A stretch of 64,000 nucleotides of DNA from Antedon bifida. Lineage: Eukaryota > Echinodermata > Crinoidea > Comatulida > Antedonidae. Positions 22,801-34,800 of this stretch are shown here, in pieces. Each line of letters starts with the position of its first letter. Position 1 is the stretch's first letter. A program made the position numbers and the translations under genes. The stretch spans positions 8,503,501 to 8,567,500 of the forward strand of contig OY727096.1 in the NCBI GenBank assembly GCA_963402885.1. Direction: 5' to 3'. A model generated the notes under the pieces. That model saw nothing but the letters and a program-made list of their open reading frames with translations. It was not told where the DNA came from and searched no databases.

Positions 22801-25800
22801 GCATGATGACGTCATAAAAATTAAAATATTTTTAACTCATGCATAAGATAGTTGATTGACCTAGACAATATTAAAACTCGGAGAAAAAGGAATACAGATA
22901 AGCATGATGCGCTCGATTTAATGTGATGAGCAATAACGAAAGAGACAAAAATCATATATTTTACATTCGTGTGGCCATACGATGACGTCACAATGTCCGG
23001 TTAGCCGATATCTACAACTCATCACCTTCCAGAATATATAAATAAAAAAAAGTTTACCTCATAGTTTAGAATCTATGATTGTTTAAAAAAAGGCATATTA
23101 AAATTCTGTGTATACTATGACACAAAATATACAGCATTCAGTACTAACAACATGTCATATTCTTCAGTTTATGTCATAATGTCTCAACTAGTAATACAAC
23201 CAGTTGGTGCAACCTCCGGCTCAACTATGTCTCAAATAGTAATACAACCAGTAGGTGCAACCTCCGGCTCACTATGTCTCAAATAGTAATACAACCAGTA
23301 GGTGCAACCTCCGGCTCACTATGTCTCAACTAGTAATACAACCAGTAGGTGCAACCTCCGGCTCACTATGTCTCAAATAGTAATACAACCAGTAGGTGCA
23401 ACCTCCGGCTTACTATGTCTCAAATAGTAATACAACCAGTAGGTGCAACCTCCGGCTCACTATGTCTCAAATAGTAATACAACCAGTAGGTGCAACCTCC
23501 AGCTCACTATGTCTCAACTAGTAATACAACCAGTAGGTGCAACCTCCGGCTCACTATGTCTCAAATAGTAATACAACCAGTAGGTGCAACCTCCGGCTCA
23601 CTATGTCTCAAATAGTAATACAACCAGTAGGTGCAACCTCCGGCTCACTATGTCTCAAATAGTAATACAACCAGTAGGTACAACCTCCGGCTTACTATGT
23701 CTCAAATAGTAACACAACCGGTAGGCTGTACCCTCCGGCTAACTTTACTTACTGTGTCTTAACTCTCCTTTTATTATTCAACTCTAATTTTTTCTTTCTT
23801 TTCTCTAATCTTCTCTACACTTTGTTTTCCAATTTCTCTAATCTCTCTTATTTTAAACGTCTTTTCCCTGGTTCTCTGCTTTTCCAGCTCCAATCTCCCC
23901 CTCCTTTTTAACGCAGCTCGAGTTCACCCTCCATTGCCTTCCTTCTCCAATCCCTCTCTGCCCTTTTTCTCACGTCCGTTCTCTGCTACTCCTCCTGCCT
24001 AACTCCGCCTTCATCTGCCGCCCTCTATCTATTTCTTCAACCCCAAAATCATTACATTATCCCCTCCCTAAAATGATCGGTCCCCGATAATGATCCAAAA
24101 CGAACAACAACAAAAAAACAAAACAAAAGTAAAGTCCGAAGTTTTAAGAATCCCTCAACTTCAACACATAGGTTCTATTCGTAATCTTCTCCCTTTTTGG
24201 CTTTCCATCTGCCCCGTATTCGACCACTTTCACTTCCTCACAGACCTCCTTTACCTTCTCTGCTAAGAGCTTTTCCAGGTCGACCATCTTGGGTTGCTCC
24301 TTCGTGTGAGTGCTCCCCTCCGCAACACGACTAATCCCACCGCTGCCACCAATGTAACGAAAATCTGTTCTCGGGTTCGTTCCCTTTGGGGAGGGTCTTC
24401 GGTTACCACGGTAAACTTGAATGAAACAAATAAATCAATTACAATTTCTGGAGGGACCTTCTTTATTCTTCTATGATTCCAAATTATAGGTAACAACCGA
24501 TTAAAATAATTAATTCAGATTAGTTTTGATCTTACGCCGGACTTAAAACAACAGCGTAACCTCCAACAGCAACGTAACCACCAACAATGGCGTAACCTCC
24601 AACAGCAACGTAACCACCAACAATGGCGTAACCTCCAACAGCAACGTAACCACCAACAATGACGTAACCTCCAACAGCAATGTAACCACCAACAATGGTG
24701 TAACCTCCAATAGCAACGTAACCACCAACAATGGCGTAACCTCCAACAGCATCATATCCACCAACAATGGCGTAACCTTCAACAGCAATGTAACCACCAA
24801 CAATGGCGTAACCTCCAACAGCAGCGTAACCACCAAAAATGGTGCAACCTCCGGCTCAACTATGTCTCAACTAGTAATACAACCAGTAGGTTCAACCTCC
24901 AGCTCAACTATGTCTCAAATAGTAATACAACCAGTAGGTGCAACCTCCGGCTCACTATGTCTCAAATAGTAATACAACCAGTAGGTGCAACCTCCGGCTC
25001 ACTATGTCTCAAATAGTAATACAACCAGTAGGTGCAACCTCCGGCTCACTATGTCTCAAATAGTAATACAACCAGTAGGTGCAACCTCCGGCTTACTATG
25101 TCTCAAATAGTAATACAACCAGTAGGTGCAACCTCCGGCTCACTATGTCTCAACTAGTAATACAACCAGTAGGTGCAACCTCCGGCTCACTATGTCTCAA
25201 ATAGTAATACAACCAGTAGGTGCAACCTCCGGCTCACTATGTCTCAACTAGTAATACAACCAGTAGGTGCAACCTTCGGCTCACTATGTCTCAAATAGTA
25301 ATACAACCAGTAGGTGCAACCTCCGGCTCACTATGTCTCAAATAGTAATACAACCAGTAGGTGGAACCTTCGGCTCACTATGTCTCAAATAGTAATACAA
25401 CCAGTAGGTACAACCTCCGGCTCACTATGTCTCAAATAGTAATACAACCAGTAGGTGGAACCTCCAGCTCACTATGTCTCAAATAGTAATACAACCAGTA
25501 GGTGCAACCTCCGGCTCACTATGTCTCAAATAGTAATACAACCAGTAGGTGCAACCTCCGGCTTACTATGTCTCAAATAGTAATACAACCAGTAGGTGCA
25601 ACCTCCGGCTCACTATGTCTCAAATAGTAATACAACCAGTAGGTGCAACCTCCGGCTTACTATGTCTCAAATAGTAATACAACCAGTAGGTGCAACCTCC
25701 AGCTCACTATGTCTCAAATAGTAATACAACCAGTAGGTGCAACCTCCGGCTCACTATGTCTCAAATAGTGATACAACCAGTACAGTAGGCGCAACCTCCG

Positions 25801-28800
25801 GCTCACTATGTCTCAAACAGCAGCACAAGCGGTAGGCTGTACCCTCCGGCTAACTTTACTTACTGTGTCTTAACTCTCCTTTTATTATTCAACTCTAATT
25901 TTCTCTTTCTTTTCTCTAATCTTCTCTACACTTTGTTTTCCAATTTCTCTAATCTCTCTTATTTTAAACGTCTTTTCCCTGGTTCTCTGCTTTTCCAGCT
26001 CCAATCTCCCCCTCCTTTTTAACGCAGCTCGAGTTCACCCTCCATTGCCTTCCTTCTCCAATCCCTCTCTGCCCTTTTTCTCACGTCCGTTCTCTGCTAC
26101 TCCTCCTGCCTAACTGCGCCTCCATCTGCCACCCTCTATCTATTTCTTCAACCCCAAAATCATTACAATACTCTTAATTACTATTGTAATTGTTTCAAAC
26201 AAAAACATATCTCTACACAACTTATCCTTGGACAGTAATGTTATGCAATAACTTATGCTTTAAATTGTTTCATTATAGAATTTAAAACAAATCCTTTACT
26301 GTTTGTAATTGTATTTTTGCTTATAATAATGCTAGAAAGTATTGTTGACCCCCGAGGACGATCAAACATTTTTCAGAATGCTAGAAGTAACTTACCAAAT
26401 TCATCGGTAAAAAAAAAAAAGCACAATTAATATCAAAAAGTGATAAAAAAAAAAGCTTGGTAAATTGTAGATTATGGTAGTCATTGAAATGTATTGTGAT
26501 ACAATTTTTGTGTAAATGCATGTGGTGGGGCGTTTACATCAAAGGGAGGGGGAGCATTTATTCGAGGAAGGCTTCAAAGCGGGTGTTTATTTGAATAAAT
26601 ACTCTAATTTTAATAATGATAGTTAATTCGTTTCTCACTGATAAAAGGTACTTTACAGGATTCGTTTTCCTTTTTATGCTTTTGTAACAAAAGGTTCTGT
26701 ATTTTAGAATAAAAGTGACACTGTTACACGCTCCATTTAACGAATCCTCTCCAGGTGCCAGTATAATGATATAAAACAATGACACATCATTATCCTGAGA
26801 CACTATTTGAGACACGATTACACCATTGTTATGAATCTTCATTCTATCATCTGTTTGTTTGTGACTACAATTTGTCAACAATCAACACTGTCTTTTGCAT
26901 ATATATGCCAATATATACTTTCATTTCTATTGTACAACATGGTCCAGCTTTCCTGAAAACACCCTTGTGTACTGTAGTGTGTTGTAGTATAATTTTATCA
27001 TGATCTATAACATGATTTTAGAATATACTTCTTTTATTGTACATGCATTTAGTACTTAAAAAGTAAAAAAACCTAAGTTTCTAGTGGTGTTGATAAGAAA
27101 TCTCCAGAAATATATATTTATTTATTATGTACACTGGGAACAGACATTCAAAAATATTATGCAACAGTGTCATACGGAATGACAATGAATTGGTCTATTA
27201 TAGTTGTCTCTGATACCTTTTCAATATCATGATTGTACTTGCACCCGGAAAGAAGGAGGTTTAATCCAGTTATTCTTTTTATGATATTAATTGTGTTGTA
27301 TTTTTTTTATATCTAGGGTGTATTTATTTGATTATACATGTTACCATATTACACAAAATAAAAAAGAAACGCCTCCACCGAATAAACACCCCTCCCCCTA
27401 AAAACCCCTCTGAACAATAAATGCCTGGAGCGTTTATTTGGATAAATACGGTAAGTTACTTCTAGCATTCTGAACTGTTGAGGTTTTATTATTGAAAATG
27501 CTATCAGAACTCTATATATCATATTTCATTAAAGATGTATTGTCCCTTGAAACACAAAAAAATGAAGGTCAAAATATTCTAAATTTAAATTGGCCATATC
27601 AAAGTAATATTAAAGTTATTCACTTTAAGTCGAAAATTCGAGCCAAAACAACAAGTTTACGTAATTAACAGGTAAATTAATGTAATTACATTTCTTCTGG
27701 AAAATCGTCGCGAGCGAAAGTAAACAAAGATTTCAAATCACGAGTATGCATTATGCATGATGCTAATTAGGACTGTTTACAACTCGTCACAGTTGAGAAG
27801 GTGTTTTCACACAGATCTCGAAGAAATTTTATGATTATGCATACAGAGTAGCCAAACAAGCGTGTTGCATTATGAGATATGTTTTGATCGAAAACTTTGA
27901 CTTCCAGTCAAAGTTATTTTTTGAACAAAAACGTCTGTATTTCAGTTAAATGATTTTTTTTTTTACTAGTTTTTGGTGAAAGTTAATAACTATTATGATA
28001 CTTTAAAATGACACACTTTTTTTCGAAATATAAAAAAAAAATTTTTTGGGAATTAGTCAAAGGGACAATACATCTTTAAATTAACACTTTAAATTGGCAG
28101 GTCTTGGTAGGGTCTTGGTATTTAGGAGGACCCCTTCAATTAGTAGTAAGTAGGATGCCTAACTAGGACATGGACTAGAGCCTGGCCCTGGAGGTATTTA
28201 TTCTCTCTCCATGGTGATTGTCTAGGCCTAGTGTCGGGAAGGCAAGCCTTAATTAGTAAGTATTTGGCCAAGCCATCCCTATTAATTAGGTATTGTTTTT
28301 TAATTAATAGGGAGTTTTCGCAACCTTACGAATACGATAACGAAAACGGATACGTCACACATTTGTGAAACTTTTGAGCTGATCCCCATTTCATATTCGT
28401 AAGGCGTATTCGTGTTAACGAATATCACCAGTCATATTCGTAACTACAAAACGAGTATAGTTTTTGATCTATTTTGCACATTTTGCATTTGAATCGGGAA
28501 AGATTCATGATTATAATAATTATACTTTTATTGAAAGTAATTTACTAAAGTAATTTACTAAAATGCCAGGTCAATTTTGATAAATAGCAGTTTTTAAAGT
28601 CCTCACTCGCTTTGATGTTACGCTAGGCCTAGGCAGCCAAGCACCAAGCAACACGTACTTGCGCTTCGCTCAAATTTACCGCAGTCATATTTTGGATAGC
28701 GCCTCAATATTTTGTTGCCATGGGAAACAGATTTTTACTGGCTTACAAAAACGAATACGTGTGCGTGACGTATCCGTTTTCGTTATCGTATTCGTAAGAT

Positions 28801-31800
28801 TGCAAAAACTCCCTAATTATGCCTGGAAAAAATAGAAATTATTTTAAAAAAATAATTTAAATATACCTAGCTAGCTGGCCTAGACATGTAAAGGTCACAT
28901 GTATGACTATGTATAGACCACAGTTTTTTGGTGATTCAATTCTTTTATTTTTTATTTACTAAAAAAAAAAAAACAAACAATCTAGCACTTTTATTAGGCT
29001 TACTCTACACACTGTTAATAAAATAGCACCTTTGAGAATGACCATCCGACTTTTACTTACAAAGTTATGTGAAATTTAAAACATGTATGTTTTGGAACTC
29101 TCTGGATTATGTTTCGGAGGAATGTGCATTCAAAGTTTATTGACGCACTGCTGGGCCGAGGAGTTATCTGCCGAGTGCGGATAACTAAAAAAATAAGATC
29201 CTGACATCCTGATACTGACTAAAAAAATAAGATCCTGACAATAACAAGTTGCGGATAACCAAAAAAAAAGTGATGATCCAATACAGTAACAAGGAGTTAT
29301 CCGCATAATCTGAGCAACAACATATTAACATGTTGAAGAGATCTGAATACGTAGAATATAGATGCGCGCTCTTTTAAATGTGATGAACTATGACCAAAAG
29401 AAATTTTGTCTTTTTTTTATTCAACTGGCCATATATAAACATATCAGTTTACTTTAAGTAAACTGATATATAAATATATCAGTTTACTTTAAGTAAACTG
29501 ATCGAATATCCTGCACATGAACAATTTAAAAAACATCTTGCGCTAAATGACATGAATGAGGTTTTACAATCAGCTTATAAATCAGGTCACAGCAATGAGA
29601 TTAGGTGCACTAGAAAAAGGAAATTTATGTTATTTTAGATCTCACCGCCGCGTTTGATACCCTTGACCACACAATCCTTCTGAATAGGCTAAAAATTTGT
29701 TATTGTATTACAGATGAAGCCCTTAGTTGGTTGGAAACCTATGTGTGTGGACGGGAGTGTAAAGTTTCTGTACTAATTTTGATAGCTTCCCACTGGAGTT
29801 TGGAGTCCCCCAAGGTTCCGTAATTAGCCCCAGTCTATTCTGCGCATACACACAACCGTTATCCAGTATTTTTAGAGATGCTGGAGTGGAGTTTCATCTA
29901 TATGAAAACCGTCCGAAAATTTATATTAACTGCAATCCCAAATCAGCTACTGATGTTGATAGAGCAATGACTTGTCTTAAGACAGGAATTAATAGATTAA
30001 AAGATTGGTGGCGTGACAACAAACAAAGATTAAATGACTGCAAAACGGAGATGATAGTGTTTTCACCCCCATGATTTAATTGTAATGCACTTAACATTGG
30101 CAGTTATTTAACTGTCAAAAGTCAGTTCCATGATTTGCTTATACTATAATGCTGATACTTTCTCTCAAATCATAGTTCCCTACAGAGATTCTGTCCTTAC
30201 GAAGATGATGCAGGAGTATGGAGGCAATGATATGATTGTGGTAAGTGTAAACTTTTTTGTGTGTGTTAATATTAGACCTCATACCAAAAAGGACAGGCAG
30301 CCAAAAGTTTAGGCTAGACTACTGTATGCACATTACAAGAAGAAACTGAATCTCGGTTTGGGCGACTTTTTCTAATTCTCACAGATTTCCTCATTTTATT
30401 GTTTCAAATTAATGAATTAAATTTCTGTATTCACCGGACGGTTTAGAATGAATGTTCTTTGCCTAATGTGTTTGTATATATAAAAGTATCTCTTCGGAGA
30501 TCATGCTTTGTGAATAAAAATACTGAAAGATGAAGGAGTACCAATTTGATGTCTGGTGCACATGCGTACACTGCCGTACCACGTCAAGAATGTCGCTATC
30601 GAATCGAATTTAAACTCTACCATGAAAGCCCCAGTGGTCTAATGGTTAGGAAATCTGCATATCAAGCAGAAGGTTTCCGTGTCTATTATTGAGAAATATA
30701 TGCCCATTCTACAGTCGACAGAACTTCTGAGGACTGTTTTCCAACCACCCATTATCGCATTTCATAGACCTCCCAACCTTCGTGGTATATTAGTCATATC
30801 TAATTTTAAGAGTGAAATTAACTCATGACAGCCAAAATTTGGGCAGTCACCTTTGCGGCAAATCTTGCAAAACTTGTTCATTGGTTGATTCTACTGAAAA
30901 ATTTAAGAGTAACCAAACTGGCCGCATTTTTCGGATAAGACAATCAATTAATTGTCTAACCAAAAACGTCATTTATCTCATATACTGTAATATTTGTGGT
31001 AAACAGTATGTCGGGGAAACAAAAGACACTCTCCGTATAAGAATGACACAACACAGATCAGCTATCAAAACATTAAAGCTTGATCAACCTGTAGCCGAAC
31101 ATTTTAATTCAGCTGGTCACTCGATTGCAAATTTCAGAGTTATTGCAATAGACCACGATGTCAAATAGAGCGACAAAACTCGCAAAAAAAAACTACTGGG
31201 AATTCTACTTAAAACCACAAAACCTTTTGGACTTAACATTTGGTACATACTCCCAGATTGGTAAAATTATTCCATTGACTAAAAAAATTTAAGTTTCAAT
31301 ATTATAACCACCATTTTAGCTGTTTTTTAGTTCCATTCCAAAATTGTTTATATCTCTACCAAGCTACCTTCTTTGTTTTCTACTCTTATTCAGTCTCCAC
31401 CCTGTCTCCTTTTGTTATATTTCTTTTATTCCTGTCCACCCAGGCAGCATTTGCCAGTTCTTATACTATGACGTTATCCAAATTCCTTCACTTGCACTGA
31501 TGAAGGGCTAGTGTTGCCTGAAAGCTCTGCTAACTTTTCTGGCTGTTTTACTTTATCGTTTTGATTTAGCTTTTCGCTTTTTTATTTGTATCTCCATTGA
31601 GATCCAGCCACTGATACCCCATTTTAGTTGAAAATATGTCCATAAAACCAAATGGCTGCTATATACAGTATTTTTCTATCAGGTATAGTCTAGGCAATCT
31701 AAAATTTAAATTTAAACAAATTGCAAACAAAGCTTTTAGTTTTTAAATTGAAGACACATGATGTGGAGATGAAATTCCACAAATCACACCTCATTTAAAC

Positions 31801-34800
31801 CTTGGGATATGCAAATTACCTGAAATATGCAAATTAAGGGTAAAAACATTGGGTACCCATAGAACGCCAACCGCTAATTATAGAGAGTTGATTTTTCTAA
31901 ATTGTTCAGAATATATATGTTTTTATTCCTTCTTATGGAACTTTTTGTCCAAAAATGACCGGAAATGTTGTATTTGACCTGACCTTATTTTCTAAAAGAT
32001 TATAGGTAATTTTCACAGGATTTACGTATCTCCATAACTAATATAGGTAGGTAGAAACTTCATTTTATTCTATAATACTTTCACATGTGATGAGGTGATG
32101 GAATTCCACAAATCATACCTCGGTCATACTGTACCTTTGGAAAATGCAAATTAGCTGAAACATGCAAATTAATGTGATTGAAAATGTTCATCTGGTTTGT
32201 AGTAATAAGTTATTAGAAATGTTCTTTTTTCCAAACCAAAAATTACTCATAGAACGCCAACCGTTAGTTGTAAAGAGTTCATTTTTTTTCCAAATTGTTC
32301 TTATGGAATATTTTGTCCAACAAATGACCGCAAGTGCCGTATTTTTAATACGTAATATTATTGTGTGTGATTATTGATATTTCTCGAAAATAGAGATCGC
32401 CACTAAACATTTCAATATTGTGTTCTTTAGGAAGGTCTCTGTTTTTTAAAATAAATTTTTAAAAACAGAGACCATAAGATATCTCGAAACACAGACCCCC
32501 ACTAAAACTTCTTAATATTGTGTTCTATAGGGTGGTCTCTGTTTTTGGGATTTCATGAAAACAGAGACCTCACAAATACTTCTCAATCTTATAAGAGAGA
32601 TATTTTTGTAAAATAAGAGATCACCAATAAACATTTCGATATTCTGTTCCTTAGCAAAGGTTTCTGATTTTAAGAAATCTTTAAAACCGAGACCACCTTA
32701 TAGAATACAACATTGAAATGTTTAGTATGGGTATAGTAAGGTTGTCTCTGTTTTCAAGAAATCTTGAAAACAAAGACCCCATTAAAACTTCTCAATATTG
32801 TGGTCTCTATTTTCTGGATAATATACAGAGGCACGACTAGAGATTCTCAATATTGTGTTAAGCTCTGTCTACACTATCAAACTTTATGTGACAAAAAAAT
32901 GTGAGACGTGCTCATCATGTCCATATATGGGCACATCACATTTTTTTGTAACATAAAGTTTAATAGTGTAGTAGAGTGGTCGCTATTTTCAGGACTTCTT
33001 GAAAATGAAGAACCCCACTGTTTTCAAAAACAGAGACTGCCACTAAAAGTTTACAATATTAAAAGTTTTACAATTTTTGTTGTTTTGTCGTAAATCACAG
33101 TAGGGGTTTTGAGAGACCTTGAAAACAGGGACACCAACCTAACACAATTATTGCACACTTTTACTGTGAACAGAGATCTCTACTCAAAAATCTTCTCAAT
33201 ATTGTATTCTATAGCGAGTTTCTGTTTTCGGGTTTTTGAAAATAGAGACCCCTCCCCACAAAAAGTTCACAATATTATGTTATAGAGGGTGGTGTTTCTC
33301 TGTTTCTGTGAAATTATGAAAACAGAGATTCCTACTAAAAATTCTCAATATTGTGTTTTAGGTGGAGTGTTTTGTTTTCAATAACTTAAAAACATAGACC
33401 CCACTAAACTGTCAATATCATGAAATTTATACAGTACAGTAGGGGGGAGCAGGCTGGTTTCTCCCTGGGACATTTTCCATTGCACATTTTCCCATGGACA
33501 TTTTCCACAGTAAATTTTTCCCCTGGACATCTACTACTGGGTTTTCCGCCGGGGAGTCAAATGTCCAGGGGGAAACCAGCCTAAAACCTACAGTAGGATA
33601 GTCTCTGTTATCAAGATTTATTGAAAACAAAGATGCCATTAACATTTTTCTAAGTGTGTTTTAGAGGGAGAGGTCTCAACTCTGCTTGCAATGAATTGTA
33701 AAATGAATTGTGAAATGGATGGTGGTCTCTGTTTTTCTGTTATAAATCTTGAATTGAAATGGAGATCTCCAACTAACAATTCTCAACATTGTGTTAACTA
33801 GGTGGAGCCTCATGTTTTTTAGATTGAGTGGCCTCACTAAAACTTATCAATATTTAGTTATATAATAGGGTGGTTATGTTGTCAAGGTTTCTTGAAAAGA
33901 CTACAAGTTCTCAATATTTTTGTTCTATAGAGTAGAGACCCCACCAACATTTCTCAATATTTTTGTTCTATAGAGTAGAGACCCCACCAACATTTCTCAA
34001 TATTTATGTTCTATAGGGTGGTCTCGTTTTCTTAAAAAACTTACAAAATAAATACCTTTATTAAGTAATGTTAGTCGCTTCTTACCCATACAATTCATGA
34101 ATATGGTGGCCATTTTGGAATTTGGCAGCCATTTTGGATTTTGAGTCTCATGCTAATTTTAGGATACATGCCTGAGGATGACATAAACCATCTAAACAAA
34201 GGCAATTTAAATGTCAATTAAAAGTCAATTTAGCAGCCATTTAAAATGTTGGTGGCCATCTTGGATTTTGAAGGACATCTTGGATTTTAACATTCTAAAT
34301 TAAAAGATACATGCTTGCTGAGGATGACATATCCACTTTAAAAAGTTAGGAAATAGCCATGTTGAATACAATTTATATAATTTTGGCAGCCATTTTGAAT
34401 TTTGGACGCCATCTTGAATTTGGAAAAAAGTAAGTGTAGCTAAAAAAATTATGGTATTTGGATGACAATTCTTCTTCTTCGAATGATTTATGTGTTTCCA
34501 GCCTTTTCTAGTAATTTTACGTTGTGAAAAAGTTGTATTTTCGTCTTTTGCGTCATAGTTCATCACATTTAAAAGAGCGCGCATCTATATTTTACGTTTT
34601 CAAATTTCTTCTACTCGTTAATATGTTGTTGCTGAGATAATGTCCTTCCGAAATTGCTATCTTAGTGTTTCATTTTGATACCGTCGCCATGTTAAAAATA
34701 GGAATAAACGTGGGTCCCGTAATTTCACCTATTCTACACTGTATGTAATATGTATAGAGATTATACTGTTTATACTGTATATATACTATATGACACAAAA

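Larger units (their letters stand above)
23178..26167 (-). mobile_element. Miniature (TRIM-like) LTR retrotransposon with minisatellite-bearing LTRs
   Basis: On the minus strand: 5' LTR 26167-24353 (1815 bp, TGTAA...TTACA ends), PBS at 24351-24333, a 47-codon ORF, a PPT at 24069-24057, then the 3' LTR from 24056, truncated near 23178. The internal region is only 296 bp. Both LTRs share the 47-bp satellite and the pyrimidine-rich (+ strand) end of about 320 bp. There is no pol. TRIM describes non-autonomous LTR elements with very short interiors. Here the LTR is much longer because of satellite expansion. Confidence 0.78.
7838..30175 (+). other. 22-kb kinesin intron filled with mobile DNA
   Basis: The donor is GTAACT at 7838 and the acceptor is CATAG at 30171-30175. 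The contents are listed separately and include Helentron/Helitron stacks, hAT, a miniature LTR element and MITEs. No further kinesin exon was recognised, and none is needed because the motor sequence is continuous across the splice. Confidence 0.75.
30690..31625 (+). mobile_element. Penelope-like retroelement, 3' portion
   Basis: It contains the C-terminal RT-EN junction, the GIY-YIG endonuclease and a hammerhead-like 3' segment. The RT core is absent, so this is 5'-truncated, which is usual for Penelope copies. Confidence 0.82.
32390..34030. repeat. Hairpin satellite of GGTCTCTGTTTT / AAAACAGAGACC units
   Basis: The inverse words GGTCTCTGTTTT and AAAACAGAGACC alternate roughly every 30-60 bp, linked by CTCAATATTGTGTTCTATAG. 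I count very roughly twenty units of variable length (about 65-110 bp). The unit recurs at 53990-54115 and 62885-63110. Small palindromic MITEs interrupt it. Confidence 0.75.

Noticed and set aside
24543-24836. 97-codon minus-strand frame of repeated [12 protein letters not shown]
   Set aside because: A pure translation of the 36-bp minisatellite; no start context or domain.
23178-25850. CRISPR-like array
   Set aside because: The 47-bp units are contiguous with no unique spacers and lie inside an LTR; eukaryotic minisatellite.
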